DNA of 64,000 nucleotides from JAAFHB01 sp038236995 (GCA_038236995.1 JBBRZE010000008.1:1-64000); one strand, 5' to 3'; shown: positions 1-9,739, counted from the stretch's first letter. Notes: generated from the letters alone by a model not told the origin. Made by a program: numbers and translations.

Positions 1-330
1 CTCGCCGCTTCGACCACGTGTATCTCGGCTGCCACGGCAGCCATAGCCGTACCAGCTGTTCCGCCAGTTCCGGCGGTGCCAACCGCAAGCACTACTGTTC
101 AGCCTACATGCGCTGTTCCAACCGGTACCATCGTGGTTACCGCTCCGATCGGTGCCATTTATGAATACAATATTGACGGTGGTGCTTTCCAGGCAGGCGT
201 TACTTTTGCCACGCTCGCACCGGGTAATCATACTCTCAAGGCACGCCTCGCGGCTTCGACCACCTGCGTTTCGGCTGCTTCTGCTGCGATTGTTGTGAAC
301 GCTCAACCAGTAACACCAACTCCAACACTA
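1..330 (+). repeat. In-frame tandem repeat, about 246-bp unit, cut by the window edge
   Basis: Bases 1-33 and 247-279 are nearly the same (ctcgccgcttcgaccac versus ctcgcggcttcgaccac, and on into tcggctgc) and encode LAASTTC(I/V)SAA(T/S)AA. One complete 82-residue period is visible; the number of copies upstream is unknown. Confidence 0.75.
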
Positions 331-3219
331 ATCAGTACAGATGCTGATAACAGCTTCTGTGCAGGAACGAGTGTAATATTCACTGCCGGGGGCGGAACAA
401 ACTATGTTTTCCGTGTAAATGGAACTATTGTACAAAGCGGAATATCTACAACATATACAACAACCACAATTGCTAATGGTCAAGTAATAGATGTAATAGT
501 AACAAGTGCATCAGGTTGTAGTGCTATCAGCACAGGAATCTCAAATATTGTTCTGGCGTTACCAACAACTTCCCCGATCATCGGCTCCGCCACCCCAGCA
601 TGCGGCGGTAGTGGAATCACCTATAGTGTAACTAATACTACAGGATCATCATATGCATGGTCTTTACCTCCAGGTGCAAGTATCGCTTCAGGCCAGGGTA
701 CAAATAGCATTGTAGTTAACTTTGGCACAACAAATGGTTCAGTAAGCGTAGTAGAAACCAATGCAAGCGGATGTGCCGGAGCCATAGTAAATAAACCAAT
801 TTCATTAATGGGATGCGGTTTGGCTGCTGATTTTAGTGCTAACGTTACATCGGTTTGTGACGGATCGACAACAATCTTTACGAACCAGTCAACTGGCACA
901 TCAATAGGAACTACCTATAGCTGGAACTTTGGATTGGGTGCATCTCCTGCAACAGCAACCGGTGTAGGTCCACATACGGTTACCTATACAGGCTCCAGCA
1001 CAAGTTCTGTGACCTTGACGATCACTGAAGGGGCCTCTAGTACCATGACCAAAAATAATTACATCACAATTAATCCAGATGCTTCAATTGCTTTAACATC
1101 AGCCGCCAGTACGAATTCCCAGACAATTTGCCTCAACACATCAATAACAAATATTGAATATTCAATTACCGGCGGCGGAACAGGTGCAATTGCATCAGGA
1201 TTGCCAGCAGGAGTCAGCGGAAATTACAATGCCGGAATCTTCACAATCAGCGGCATCCCAACTGTATCAGGAATATTTAATTATTCCGTATCAACGACAG
1301 GGACCTGCGTTCAGACATCGGCTGCTGGATCAATCACGATTACGCCAATCGGTTCGTGGATCGGAGGGGCAAGTTCCGACTGGAATACACCTGGAAACTG
1401 GGTTTGTAATCAAATCCCAACAATTACAACTGACGTATTTATTCCGAATACTGGTCCATTATTTTATCCAATACTATCTTCCGGTTCAACTGGTACAGCC
1501 CGCGACATAACAATTCAAAGCGGAGCTACATCGCTAACCGTTACCGGGAATACACTTCAAATTTCAGGAACGATATTGAACGACGGAACATTCAACGCAA
1601 CTGCGGGGACAATTGAAATGAAAGGTTCTGCACCGCAAACAATTGTCGCAGGTACATTTGCCGGCAATACGATTAAGAATTTTACGATAAATAATTTGGC
1701 AGGAGTCACATTGGGTGGTACACTGAACGTAACCGGAATAGTAAAGGCAACCGTTGGAAACCTCAATTCGGGAGGCGGCTTCCTGAACCTTGTTTCGATA
1801 GCAACACAAACAGCACTGATCGACGGAACAGGTACAGGCGACGTTCTTGGTATCGTAAATATGCAGCGATATCTTCCTTCAGCCTTTGGATATAAATATT
1901 TCAGTTCTCCTTTCCAATCAGCAACTGTTTCTGAATTTGGCGACGACATGGACCTTTCCGCATCTTTCCCAACCTTTTACCGATATGATGAAAACCATCA
2001 GGATGCAGGTAAAGACATTTCGGGTTGGACTTCTTTTACAGTTCCGGGAGGAAATCTAATACCATTGGAGGGTTATGCTGTCAATTTTGGACCACTATTA
2101 CCGGCAAAAACAGCGGATATTTCTGGCACAGTAAATAACGGCACGCTCAGCATCAACCTGAAGAATAATAACAGGACTTACACAAAAGGTTTCAATCTGG
2201 TTGGGAATCCATATCCATCGCCTATTGATTGGGATAATACAAACTGGACAAAATCAAATATTGATAACGGAATATATTTCTTCAATGCCGGTAATTCAGA
2301 TCAATATACAGGAGTCTACAGCAGTTATGTAAACGGCGTTAAGACCGGGAATGCAGATAATACGATTGCTTCAATGCAGGGATTTTTTGTCCATGTGAGT
2401 GATGGATCATATCCAGTAAATGCATCACTTGGGGTTAAAAATTCCGTACGGATAAACGATCTGAATCCGATATTCAAGGATGCTGTTTTTGATAGCCGTC
2501 CTGTTCTTCGGTTTGCGGCTCATTTAGAAACAAAAAATGCGATAGAAGATGCTGCTGTTATTTATTTTGACGACAGTTCTAACCGTAATTTTGAGAGCGA
2601 CAAAGATGCTTTAAAGATGACGAATACAGATGTTCTTGTTCCCAATATCTATACAATCTCGAAAGACAATAAGCAACTATCAATTAATGGCATGCCACAA
2701 CCTGGTGATAGCATTTCAAAAATACCGTTAGGAATAAACACATTAAGTGATGGATGGATTAACTTTAATGCAAAAGATATCAAACAATTGTCAAGTAAAG
2801 TGCATCTTTACATCGTAGATGCAGAACTGCAAGTTACTCAGGATCTAAAATTGAATCCGGGATATCGCTTCTATTTGAAAAAGGGCGAATACAATTCCCG
2901 CTTTTCATTGGTTTTCACACTTTCAGGGGTTGAAAAATCCGCAACAATTACTGATAAGCCTGCTGTAATCCTCGAAAAAATGTTTAAAATAATCCGATCC
3001 GGAGATCAGTTGTATGTGAAAGTAAACCTGCCTTCTAATACGAATGGAGATCTGATTGTAACAAATATGCAGGGCAAGACATTGTTCCAAAAAGGTGTTT
3101 TTGAAATGGAAACGGTGGAGATCAATCAGAATGTAGGTAGTGGTATTTATGTTGTGACCCTGTTCTCGGACAAAAGAAAAGAGTCAGAAAAAATTTTAAT
3201 ACGAAAAGATTATGAATAG
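1..3219 (+). CDS. Large cell-surface protein with PKD/Ig-like repeats and type IX secretion sorting tail (5' partial)
   Basis: The frame is open from base 1, so the real start lies left of the window; the GTG at 76 is not a convincing start. The opening residues LAASTTC recur 82 residues (246 bases) later, so the window cuts a tandem repeat, and this repeat DNA looks GC-richer than the rest of the gene. PKD/Ig-like modules follow (around bases 560-830 and 830-1060), then a segment starting SWIGGASSDWNTPGNW, a beta-rich region, and a C-terminal module ending GIYVVTL...EKILIRKDYE, typical of type A T9SS sorting domains. This predicts export across the outer membrane and attachment to the cell surface. 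An adhesin or matrix role is inferred only. Its stop overlaps the start of the DUF4402 gene by 8 bases, suggesting co-translation. Confidence 0.8.
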   Translation, partial: LAASTTCISAATAAIAVPAVPPVPAVPTASTTVQPTCAVPTGTIVVTAPIGAIYEYNIDGGAFQAGVTFATLAPGNHTLKARLAASTTCVSAASAAIVVNAQPVTPTPTLISTDADNSFCAGTSVIFTAGGGTNYVFRVNGTIVQSGISTTYTTTTIANGQVIDVIVTSASGCSAISTGISNIVLALPTTSPIIGSATPACGGSGITYSVTNTTGSSYAWSLPPGASIASGQGTNSIVVNFGTTNGSVSVVETNASGCAGAIVNKPISLMGCGLAADFSANVTSVCDGSTTIFTNQSTGTSIGTTYSWNFGLGASPATATGVGPHTVTYTGSSTSSVTLTITEGASSTMTKNNYITINPDASIALTSAASTNSQTICLNTSITNIEYSITGGGTGAIASGLPAGVSGNYNAGIFTISGIPTVSGIFNYSVSTTGTCVQTSAAGSITITPIGSWIGGASSDWNTPGNWVCNQIPTITTDVFIPNTGPLFYPILSSGSTGTARDITIQSGATSLTVTGNTLQISGTILNDGTFNATAGTIEMKGSAPQTIVAGTFAGNTIKNFTINNLAGVTLGGTLNVTGIVKATVGNLNSGGGFLNLVSIATQTALIDGTGTGDVLGIVNMQRYLPSAFGYKYFSSPFQSATVSEFGDDMDLSASFPTFYRYDENHQDAGKDISGWTSFTVPGGNLIPLEGYAVNFGPLLPAKTADISGTVNNGTLSINLKNNNRTYTKGFNLVGNPYPSPIDWDNTNWTKSNIDNGIYFFNAGNSDQYTGVYSSYVNGVKTGNADNTIASMQGFFVHVSDGSYPVNASLGVKNSVRINDLNPIFKDAVFDSRPVLRFAAHLETKNAIEDAAVIYFDDSSNRNFESDKDALKMTNTDVLVPNIYTISKDNKQLSINGMPQPGDSISKIPLGINTLSDGWINFNAKDIKQLSSKVHLYIVDAELQVTQDLKLNPGYRFYLKKGEYNSRFSLVFTLSGVEKSATITDKPAVILEKMFKIIRSGDQLYVKVNLPSNTNGDLIVTNMQGKTLFQKGVFEMETVEINQNVGSGIYVVTLFSDKRKESEKILIRKDYE

Positions 3220-3730
3220 CCAGATTCAATGCCCATTGTCAGGAAGGCTGTTAATGCCATTTTGTATTTTCATTGCAACATTACTTTTCAGTATTTCAAC
3301 CAGTGCACAGGAACAACCACCGCGACCGATTACAGTTACCGTAAGCACGGCTCAGCACCTCAGCTTTGGAACATTTATACAAAGCGGTGCGTTCGGTACC
3401 GTAACAGTAGACGTTAACTCGATCCGATCAGCAACCGGGAGCATCATTATCCCGGGTATGTATTCGATTGTTACCCCAGCGCTGTTTCTTGTAGATGCGG
3501 AACCTGGTACATTAATCACCATAGTTAATGGAACCACAACGTCCTTATTGGGAAGTAACGGAGGAACCCTAAGCCTGGCAATAGATGGATCAAAACCCAG
3601 TTCTCCGTTTATCACGACTAATAAAATAACCGATGTACTTATTGGCGGGACTCTGACCGTTGGTCCGCTTGGAGCCAATCCGCCAGGGATATACAGCGGA
3701 ACTTTTGTCATTACATTTGTGCAACAATAA
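3212..3730 (+). CDS. DUF4402 family exported protein
   Basis: A 172-residue protein with a signal peptide (hydrophobic stretch FCIFIATLLFSIS, predicted cleavage after STSAQ). The mature part is all beta: an opening strand ending HLSFGTF, then GTVTVDVNS, and a final strand GIYSGTFVITFVQQ. This is the DUF4402 pattern, a family related in shape to spore-coat-U/pilin-like subunits. The start overlaps the end of the upstream surface-protein gene and the usher-like gene begins 11 bases after its stop, so all three probably form one transcript. The position beside an usher-like barrel suggests an exported subunit or partner of that barrel. That role is inference; the family assignment is fairly secure. 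Confidence 0.7.
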   Translation: MNSQIQCPLSGRLLMPFCIFIATLLFSISTSAQEQPPRPITVTVSTAQHLSFGTFIQSGAFGTVTVDVNSIRSATGSIIIPGMYSIVTPALFLVDAEPGTLITIVNGTTTSLLGSNGGTLSLAIDGSKPSSPFITTNKITDVLIGGTLTVGPLGANPPGIYSGTFVITFVQQ

Positions 3731-3740
3731 TTAATTTTTC

Positions 3741-6700
3741 ATGGCATTTATGACACAAAATTTGGCACCAAAATATCTGAAATACCCGAAAAGCAAATGC
3801 CTTTCGGGTATTTTGATGTCCATAGTGTGCCTTTTTGTGCTTTTAATTGCTCTGCCATTTTCAGGTAATTCTCAGACCATACCTGAATATGACGAAATTT
3901 CCGTCTTCTTTAATGTTCAAAAAGTTGGAGGCGCTGATCTGTCTGCGGTGATCCGCGATGAAACTGTTTATTTGCCAGTCACCGATATTTTTTCCTTCCT
4001 GCGAATCAAAAATACCCCATCACCACAACTCGATTCAATCACCGGTTTTTTCATCAATCAACAATCGACTTATGTAATTGATAAGCAAAACAAAAGAATC
4101 ACTTATCAGGGAAAGGTTTTTAATCTAAAAAATGATGATATCGTTCAGACGGAAACGAACCTTTATCTTCGTTCTCCTCTTTTCGGACAAATATTCGGAC
4201 TGGATTGTGTATTTAGTTTCCGAAGTTTATCGGTATTGATGAATACCAAATTAGAATTGCCAATTATCCGTGAGATGCGACAGGAACAAATGCGGGCAAA
4301 TATCAATAAACTTAAGGGTGAGGTCAAAACCGACACAACAATTGGAAGAAAATATCCTGCATTGCACTTTGGAATGGCCGATTGGTCTGTTATATCCAGC
4401 CAACAGTTACCCACCGAGAAATTACCAGGAAAAACAGATACCCGTATAAACCTGTCACTTGGAACTGTCATTGCAGGGGGCGAAGCAAATGCATTTCTAA
4501 ATTATAACAACAATACACCGTTTACTGAAAAACAGCAACAGTATCTGTGGCGGTTTGTCAATAACGATCGACCAATTTTACGGCAGATAATGGCAGGAAA
4601 GATATTTACCCCTATTACCTCCTCCATTTATAACCCAATTGTCGGCATTCAGCTGACGAATACGCCAACAACCTACCGGCGCTCATTCGGCACATATACC
4701 TTAAGCGATATCACTGAACCAAACTGGCTGGTTGAACTCTATGTTAATAATGTGCTCGTAGATTACATGAAGGCTGATGCATCAGGGTTTTATAAATTTG
4801 AAGTACCATTAGTTTACGGAAATTCTGCAGTTAAACTCAGGTTTTATGGCCCATGGGGTGAAGAACGGATCAAAGAAGAGAATATCAGTATCCCGTTTAA
4901 TTTTCTGCCTGCTAAAGAGCTGGAATATACATTGAGTGCAGGTATCGTTGAAGATAGTTTAAACAGTAAGTTTTCGCGTGCCTCATTGAATTATGGTGTC
5001 AGTCGACGTTTAACAGTCGGTGGTGGTGTTGAATACCTATCGTCACTGATGAACAATAGTGCAATGCCGTATTTGAGCTCTTCACTTCGCTTGATGAGCG
5101 GATTACTTGTTACAGGAGAATATACCTATGGCGTTCGGGCCAAAGGACTACTTAGCTATCGGCTTCCATCCAATTTGCAATTTGAATTGAATTATATCAA
5201 ATATGATAAAGATCAAAAAGCGATTAACCTCAACTACCTTGAGGAGCGAAAAATTGTTGTTTCAATGCCTATAAAAGGGGCGAATTTTGCAGCCTATTCG
5301 CGCCTGACAGTGAACCAAATTGTACTTCCAAACCTGAAAAACACCAATGCCGAAATGCTTTGGTCTGGGTCTGTTTTCGGGGTTAGCACCAACTTCACCA
5401 CCCATGGTACATTCACGGACCTTGATAAACCCAATTTTTACAGCGATTTATCGCTTTCGTTCCGGTTGCCTGGACGCTTTATATTTACACCACAAACTCA
5501 ATACGATTACAACCGTAATGAATTAATTTCTGCGAAAGCGAATCTTGAAAAGCCCTTATTTAAACACGGCTATTTAAATCTGTCTTACGAACAAAATTTC
5601 AGTAGCAAGACAAAAAGCATTGAATTCGGATTCCGTTACGATCTCTCCTTTGCACAGGCCGGATTTTCAGTCCGAAACAGCAATGACCTGACAACGTTGG
5701 TTGAATCTGCCAGAGGTAGTTTACTCTACGACAGAAAGACGCGCTACCTTGGAGCGAATAACCGTACCAGCGTTGGGAAAGGTGCCATCACGCTCCTCCC
5801 CTTCCTGGATGTGGACGGAAACGGGAAACGTGATCGTGGCGAACCCCGGGCAAACGGCCTTCAGTTCAGGATCAACGGAGGAACGATCATACGAAACGAC
5901 AAAGACACTACTATCCGCATTTTAGATCTCACCCCATATACAAGCTATTTGCTTGAACTTGACAAAAATAGCTTCGATAATATTTCATGGCAAATGCACA
6001 ACCTCACCATGAAGGTGATGATTGATCCAAATCAGTTTAAAAACATTGAAGTTCCGATCTCCGTGATGGGTGAAGCAACAGGTACAGTCTACAATGGAGA
6101 AAGAGGCTTAGGGCGAATTTTGGTAGGCGTCTATGGACCAGATGGTAATCGTGCAGCGCGTGTCCTTACCGAATCTGACGGCTATTACAGTTATCTTGGA
6201 CTAAAGCCGGGGAAATATATTGTTCGAGTTGATGCTGAACAGCTTAAAAAGATAAATATGGTTTCTGAACCTGAGCTGATACCTATTACTATTTCACATT
6301 CCTTCGACGGAGATATCGTTGAAGGATTAGACTTCAGATTGAGTCTTGCCAAAGTTGAGGAACCCGATACAATCGAAGTTATGGCTCCGGTTCAACCTCT
6401 CCTGAGTGACTCTGTTGAGGTACCAAATATTGTTAAAACTATACCTCCGGTTAAATCTTTAGCCGTGGATTCCGTAAAAGCAAAAATAGCCGAAACAGAA
6501 GTTCAAGGGCCGATCGTTATCAACTCTTCAATAGTTGATTATGAAGGTGATGTACTTCAGATTGGCGCATTCAAAGATAAAGAGAAAGCGTTTGTAGCAC
6601 GTAAGAGACTCGAAGAGCTCACCGGAAAACCAACCATTATTGTTTACGAAAATGGATTCCACAAAGTACGGATCGCAGGCTACGCAAACCGCAATCTTGC

Positions 6701-7829
6701 ACGCCAGTTTGCTACAACAATAGCAAAAATCGGATTCCCGGTATCGTATATTCCGGTTGTTAAACCGAATACATCACTTCAGGTTGGAGAATATCTGAAT
6801 GAAGCAGATGCCTTAAATGCCCGGAAAGAATTGGCGTTGCGGACTGGTAATAGGGTTATAATTATCTATTCAAATGGTCTTTACAAAATACGAATCCCTG
6901 GATTTGCTTCCCGCGAAAGTGCCCGCCTGTTTGCAACTGGAATGGAGAGCAAAAATTTCAGGATAAATCTGGAATCCGATAAACCGGTTGTTCCTCAGAA
7001 ACGGAATGTTGCAACCGCAGTAAAACCGACAGAAGATAACAAGGTGACGCCAACTATAGAGAAACCAGTGGTTGAGCAGAAACGCAGTGAAGAGGTACCG
7101 GTAAAACCTGATGAAAGCATAAAGGTGACACCATCAGCTGAAAAGCCGGTCGTTCCTCAGAAAACTACAGCCGAAGTGGCGGTGAAACCTGTTGAAGGCA
7201 ATAAAGAAACGGCACCTGCGGAAAAACCAGTTGTTCTAAAGAGACAAGAGGAAGTAACGACTGTGAAACCAATTATTGAAACAAAAACTGAGATTATAAA
7301 AGAAGTTACTACACCAGGTCAGGTTGCTTCAAATGAAGGAAACGGTCCGGTAATTCAGATAATTGCTATTAGGGATTCCTCCGAAGCACGTGATGCCCAG
7401 GAAAGAATCAGCAAAGCAATCGGTCGGACAGTAACGATTGTCCCAGAGAATGGTATTAACAAACTTCTTATTACAGGCTTAGCCGGAAAAGAAGAATCCG
7501 ACATACTCATCGATAAATTGGCGCAGGCAGGATTCCCTGAGGCATACCTCAACCCGGAAAACTATTACACGAACGATACTTCGTTTGATGATGATAATTA
7601 CAGTGCGGTAATCCAGGTTGGAGCATTTATCGGTCAGGAAAACGCCGATGATGCAGAAAGGAAACTCCGTAAGATTACTGATCTTCCGATTGCTGTGATA
7701 TATGAAGGTGATTATTATAAGGTAAGAATTAGTGGATTCCCGGGCCGGGTACAGGCAATTGCATTCCTGCCTAAGCTCATTAGTAAAGGATTCACTGAGG
7801 CTTATGTTGTACGTGTAAAACGAAAATAA
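3741..7829 (+). CDS. Usher-like outer-membrane barrel with regulatory-like beta domains and four SPOR-type repeats
   Basis: 1362 residues with an N-terminal signal sequence (SIVCLFVLLIALPF, cleavage likely after GNSQ). Residues about 30-680 resemble fimbrial ushers (PapC/FimD/TcfC-like): an N-terminal domain with LPVTDIFSFL, a long series of amphipathic strands, and a plug-like segment with ELYVNN...DASGFYKFEVPL. A calcium-loop-like DVDGNGKRDRGEP lies near residue 695 and a carboxypeptidase-regulatory-like domain near 775-860. The tail has SPOR-type repeats at about 936-1010, 1010-1080, 1203-1270 and 1289-1360, with a Lys/Pro/Val-rich repetitive linker between the second and third. SPOR domains usually bind denuded peptidoglycan. 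No periplasmic chaperone gene is visible, though one could lie left of the window. The usher label is by resemblance; a large barrel of other function is possible. Confidence 0.65.
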   Translation: MAFMTQNLAPKYLKYPKSKCLSGILMSIVCLFVLLIALPFSGNSQTIPEYDEISVFFNVQKVGGADLSAVIRDETVYLPVTDIFSFLRIKNTPSPQLDSITGFFINQQSTYVIDKQNKRITYQGKVFNLKNDDIVQTETNLYLRSPLFGQIFGLDCVFSFRSLSVLMNTKLELPIIREMRQEQMRANINKLKGEVKTDTTIGRKYPALHFGMADWSVISSQQLPTEKLPGKTDTRINLSLGTVIAGGEANAFLNYNNNTPFTEKQQQYLWRFVNNDRPILRQIMAGKIFTPITSSIYNPIVGIQLTNTPTTYRRSFGTYTLSDITEPNWLVELYVNNVLVDYMKADASGFYKFEVPLVYGNSAVKLRFYGPWGEERIKEENISIPFNFLPAKELEYTLSAGIVEDSLNSKFSRASLNYGVSRRLTVGGGVEYLSSLMNNSAMPYLSSSLRLMSGLLVTGEYTYGVRAKGLLSYRLPSNLQFELNYIKYDKDQKAINLNYLEERKIVVSMPIKGANFAAYSRLTVNQIVLPNLKNTNAEMLWSGSVFGVSTNFTTHGTFTDLDKPNFYSDLSLSFRLPGRFIFTPQTQYDYNRNELISAKANLEKPLFKHGYLNLSYEQNFSSKTKSIEFGFRYDLSFAQAGFSVRNSNDLTTLVESARGSLLYDRKTRYLGANNRTSVGKGAITLLPFLDVDGNGKRDRGEPRANGLQFRINGGTIIRNDKDTTIRILDLTPYTSYLLELDKNSFDNISWQMHNLTMKVMIDPNQFKNIEVPISVMGEATGTVYNGERGLGRILVGVYGPDGNRAARVLTESDGYYSYLGLKPGKYIVRVDAEQLKKINMVSEPELIPITISHSFDGDIVEGLDFRLSLAKVEEPDTIEVMAPVQPLLSDSVEVPNIVKTIPPVKSLAVDSVKAKIAETEVQGPIVINSSIVDYEGDVLQIGAFKDKEKAFVARKRLEELTGKPTIIVYENGFHKVRIAGYANRNLARQFATTIAKIGFPVSYIPVVKPNTSLQVGEYLNEADALNARKELALRTGNRVIIIYSNGLYKIRIPGFASRESARLFATGMESKNFRINLESDKPVVPQKRNVATAVKPTEDNKVTPTIEKPVVEQKRSEEVPVKPDESIKVTPSAEKPVVPQKTTAEVAVKPVEGNKETAPAEKPVVLKRQEEVTTVKPIIETKTEIIKEVTTPGQVASNEGNGPVIQIIAIRDSSEARDAQERISKAIGRTVTIVPENGINKLLITGLAGKEESDILIDKLAQAGFPEAYLNPENYYTNDTSFDDDNYSAVIQVGAFIGQENADDAERKLRKITDLPIAVIYEGDYYKVRISGFPGRVQAIAFLPKLISKGFTEAYVVRVKRK
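6976..7290 (+). repeat. In-frame degenerate 27-residue linker repeat between SPOR repeats
   Basis: Four copies of a unit opening (E/D)KPVV and containing (A/P)VKP followed by an acidic stretch (DKPVVPQKR, EKPVVEQKR, EKPVVPQKT, EKPVVLKR) lie inside the usher-like gene. The sequence looks like an extended, disordered spacer that could span part of the periplasm. Confidence 0.7.
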
Positions 7830-7920
7830 TGGGAAGGCAAAGATCCTGGTGAAAGTTGAAAATTGAATTTTCATTGCGACGTCAAACTTTTAATTAAAAC
7901 CCATTAATAATTTAAATATT

Positions 7921-7950
7921 AATTGCCACGGTATAAAAGCCGTGGCAATT
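7921..7950 (+). terminator. Perfect 11-bp hairpin downstream of the usher-like gene
   Basis: AATTGCCACGG (7921-7931) pairs exactly with CCGTGGCAATT (7940-7950) across an 8-base loop, 92 bases after the stop codon. The T-tract is poor, so it may be a 3'-end stabiliser as much as a terminator. Confidence 0.55.
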
Positions 7951-8053
7951 CGATCAGAAATAGGTGTAATGGTAATTCTTGAAAAGACAACCTTTGAATT
8001 TTCTCACTTTCTACCGTCCATTCGCTTTCCTCACTCGCAAATAGTCCAAAAAT

Positions 8054-8088
8054 AAAAATCCCTCCGATTTCGAATCGAAGGGATTTTT
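8054..8088 (-). terminator. Rho-independent terminator of the sigma-54 regulator gene
   Basis: Arms 8054-8068 and 8074-8088 pair over 15 bases with one exception, which becomes a G-U pair only in the minus-strand RNA. Reading leftwards, the stem is followed by TTTTTATTTTT. This fits the leftward gene ending at 8134. Confidence 0.8.
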
Positions 8089-8133
8089 TATATGATAGCC
8101 GAAAATTAAATCAGCAGGAAAATCTGAGCTGTA

Positions 8134-9495
8134 TCAGCCCCGTACAAGACTATACTTTTCTATCTTCGCATTTAAGGTTGGGCGGGTAATGTCAAGAATA
8201 TGTGAAGCTTCCAGTTTATTCCAGTTAACTTCATCAAGTATCCGTTTAATATGATATTTCTCAAGTTCAGCAAGCGAACGGTACTGTGGAACCTCTACTC
8301 TAACTGCGACTTCCTGATGCTGCCTGTTATTCAGTGTAATATTCTCTTTTTCGAGCACATCACTTTTTGACATCACAATTGCCTGTAAAATAGTATTCTC
8401 GAGTTCGCGAACATTACCATACCATTCATGAGCCTTTAACATTTCAATAACTCCATCTCCAATTTTCACAACATTTTTATTGAATCGCTTATTCAATTTA
8501 TGCAGAAAATGGATCACAAGATCGCGAATATCGTCTTTTCTATCGCGTAGTGGCGGAAGATCAATTGTGAAAACTTTTAACCGGTAATAAAGGTCTTCCC
8601 TGAATTTCCCCTCTTTAATTAATTCTTCAAGATTGCGGTTAGTCGCAGCAATAATACGAGCCTTCATAGGAATCGTCTCTTCACCACCTACTTTTTCAAA
8701 CTCCAATTCCTGAATTACCCGTAATAATTTAACCTGTGTATTGAGTGATATTTCCGAAATTTCATCAAGAAAAATCGAACCTTCACCAGCCAATTCAAAC
8801 TTGCCTTTTTTATCACGTATAGAACCTGTGAAGGAACCTTTTACATGACCAAAAAGCTCACTCTCGAGTAGCGTTTCCGTAAGTGCACTGCAATTCACAA
8901 TAACAAGCGGCTGGCTACTGGTGATACCAGAGTAATGTACAAGTCTGGCAATCAATTCCTTTCCTGTACCGGTTTCTCCTTGAATTAACACATTAACCTT
9001 ATTCAGTGAGATGCGTCCAATATTTTTGAAGATCTCTTTCATCTGCACGGTCTTTCCAACCAAAATATTGTCCTCGAGCATACTCTCGCTTGACACATCT
9101 TCGTGTAGCACTTCATTCAGGCTATTACTGACCTTCACTGAATTTAGAGCAAGCTGGATGGTAGATTTGAGTTGATAGGGATCGATCGGCTTTTCAAGAA
9201 AATCAAAAGCGCCGAGTTGAATGGATTTGATGGTTAATACAACATCACCAAATGCGGTAAGTAATATTACAGGAATTGCAATATTAAATTTACGTATTTC
9301 CGCAAGGACTTCCAGACCATCGATTCCAGGCATCTGAAAGTCTGTAATAACAAGATCAGGATGTTCATCGTGAACAAGAATCAAACCTGATTCGCCATCT
9401 TCTGCCTCAATAACTGTGTACCCAATCTTACTGAGTGTATCTTTTAATGTTTTACGAATCAACTTGTTATCGTCGATTACCAAAATTTTCTCCAT
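8134..9495 (-). CDS. NtrC-family sigma-54-dependent response regulator
   Basis: A 453-residue transcription activator. The N-terminal receiver has the acidic pair DD at 8-9, phosphorylatable Asp52 (LVITDFQMPG), Thr80 and Lys102. The AAA+ domain has Walker A GETGTGKE (173-180), Walker B IFLDEI (241-246) and a sigma-54 contact loop written GSFTGS (220-225) instead of the usual GAFTGA. The C-terminus carries a Fis-type helix-turn-helix (about 415-450, ending LDITRPTLNAKIEKYSL). It should activate RNA polymerase-sigma54 promoters when phosphorylated. No histidine kinase gene is adjacent, so its sensor is encoded elsewhere. It is monocistronic, convergent with the usher-like locus and divergent from the purine-uptake genes. 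Confidence 0.93.
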   Translation of the reverse strand: MEKILVIDDNKLIRKTLKDTLSKIGYTVIEAEDGESGLILVHDEHPDLVITDFQMPGIDGLEVLAEIRKFNIAIPVILLTAFGDVVLTIKSIQLGAFDFLEKPIDPYQLKSTIQLALNSVKVSNSLNEVLHEDVSSESMLEDNILVGKTVQMKEIFKNIGRISLNKVNVLIQGETGTGKELIARLVHYSGITSSQPLVIVNCSALTETLLESELFGHVKGSFTGSIRDKKGKFELAGEGSIFLDEISEISLNTQVKLLRVIQELEFEKVGGEETIPMKARIIAATNRNLEELIKEGKFREDLYYRLKVFTIDLPPLRDRKDDIRDLVIHFLHKLNKRFNKNVVKIGDGVIEMLKAHEWYGNVRELENTILQAIVMSKSDVLEKENITLNNRQHQEVAVRVEVPQYRSLAELEKYHIKRILDEVNWNKLEASHILDITRPTLNAKIEKYSLVRG

Positions 9496-9584
9496 GAATC
9501 TACCCGGTTTTTGCAGTAATAGTTTTTGCCATCAGACCATGCAACAGTTGAAACAAGTAACCTCGCGTACGGTCTTAATGGTAA

Positions 9585-9592
9585 CAAAAATA
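9585..9592 (-). promoter_or_regulatory. Candidate -7 box for the sigma-54 regulator gene
   Basis: The plus strand reads CAAAAATA, i.e. TATTTTTG on the minus strand, matching the Bacteroidota TAnnTTTG consensus about 90 bases upstream of the start codon. No clear -33 TTTG was found at the usual spacing. Confidence 0.4.
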
Positions 9593-9686
9593 CATTAATA
9601 ATGCGAAATAATGATTCTTTTACTCTTTTTGTGTAAAATAATTAATTATTCAGCATTATTGTTTGTCCTCAGTATCAGGTCGAACA

Positions 9687-9713
9687 TTGATCACTTCACC
9701 ATGAAATGATCAA
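9687..9713. promoter_or_regulatory. 12-bp inverted repeat, candidate operator
   Basis: TTGATCACTTCA (9687-9698) and TGAAATGATCAA (9702-9713) are reverse complements at 11 of 12 positions, with a 3-base centre. There is no T-run, so it is not a terminator. It lies just upstream of a possible -7 box (9740-9747) for the purine-uptake genes, a typical place for a dimeric regulator to bind. Confidence 0.45.
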
Positions 9714-9739
9714 CTATGAAATCTTTATAAAAAAAATTC

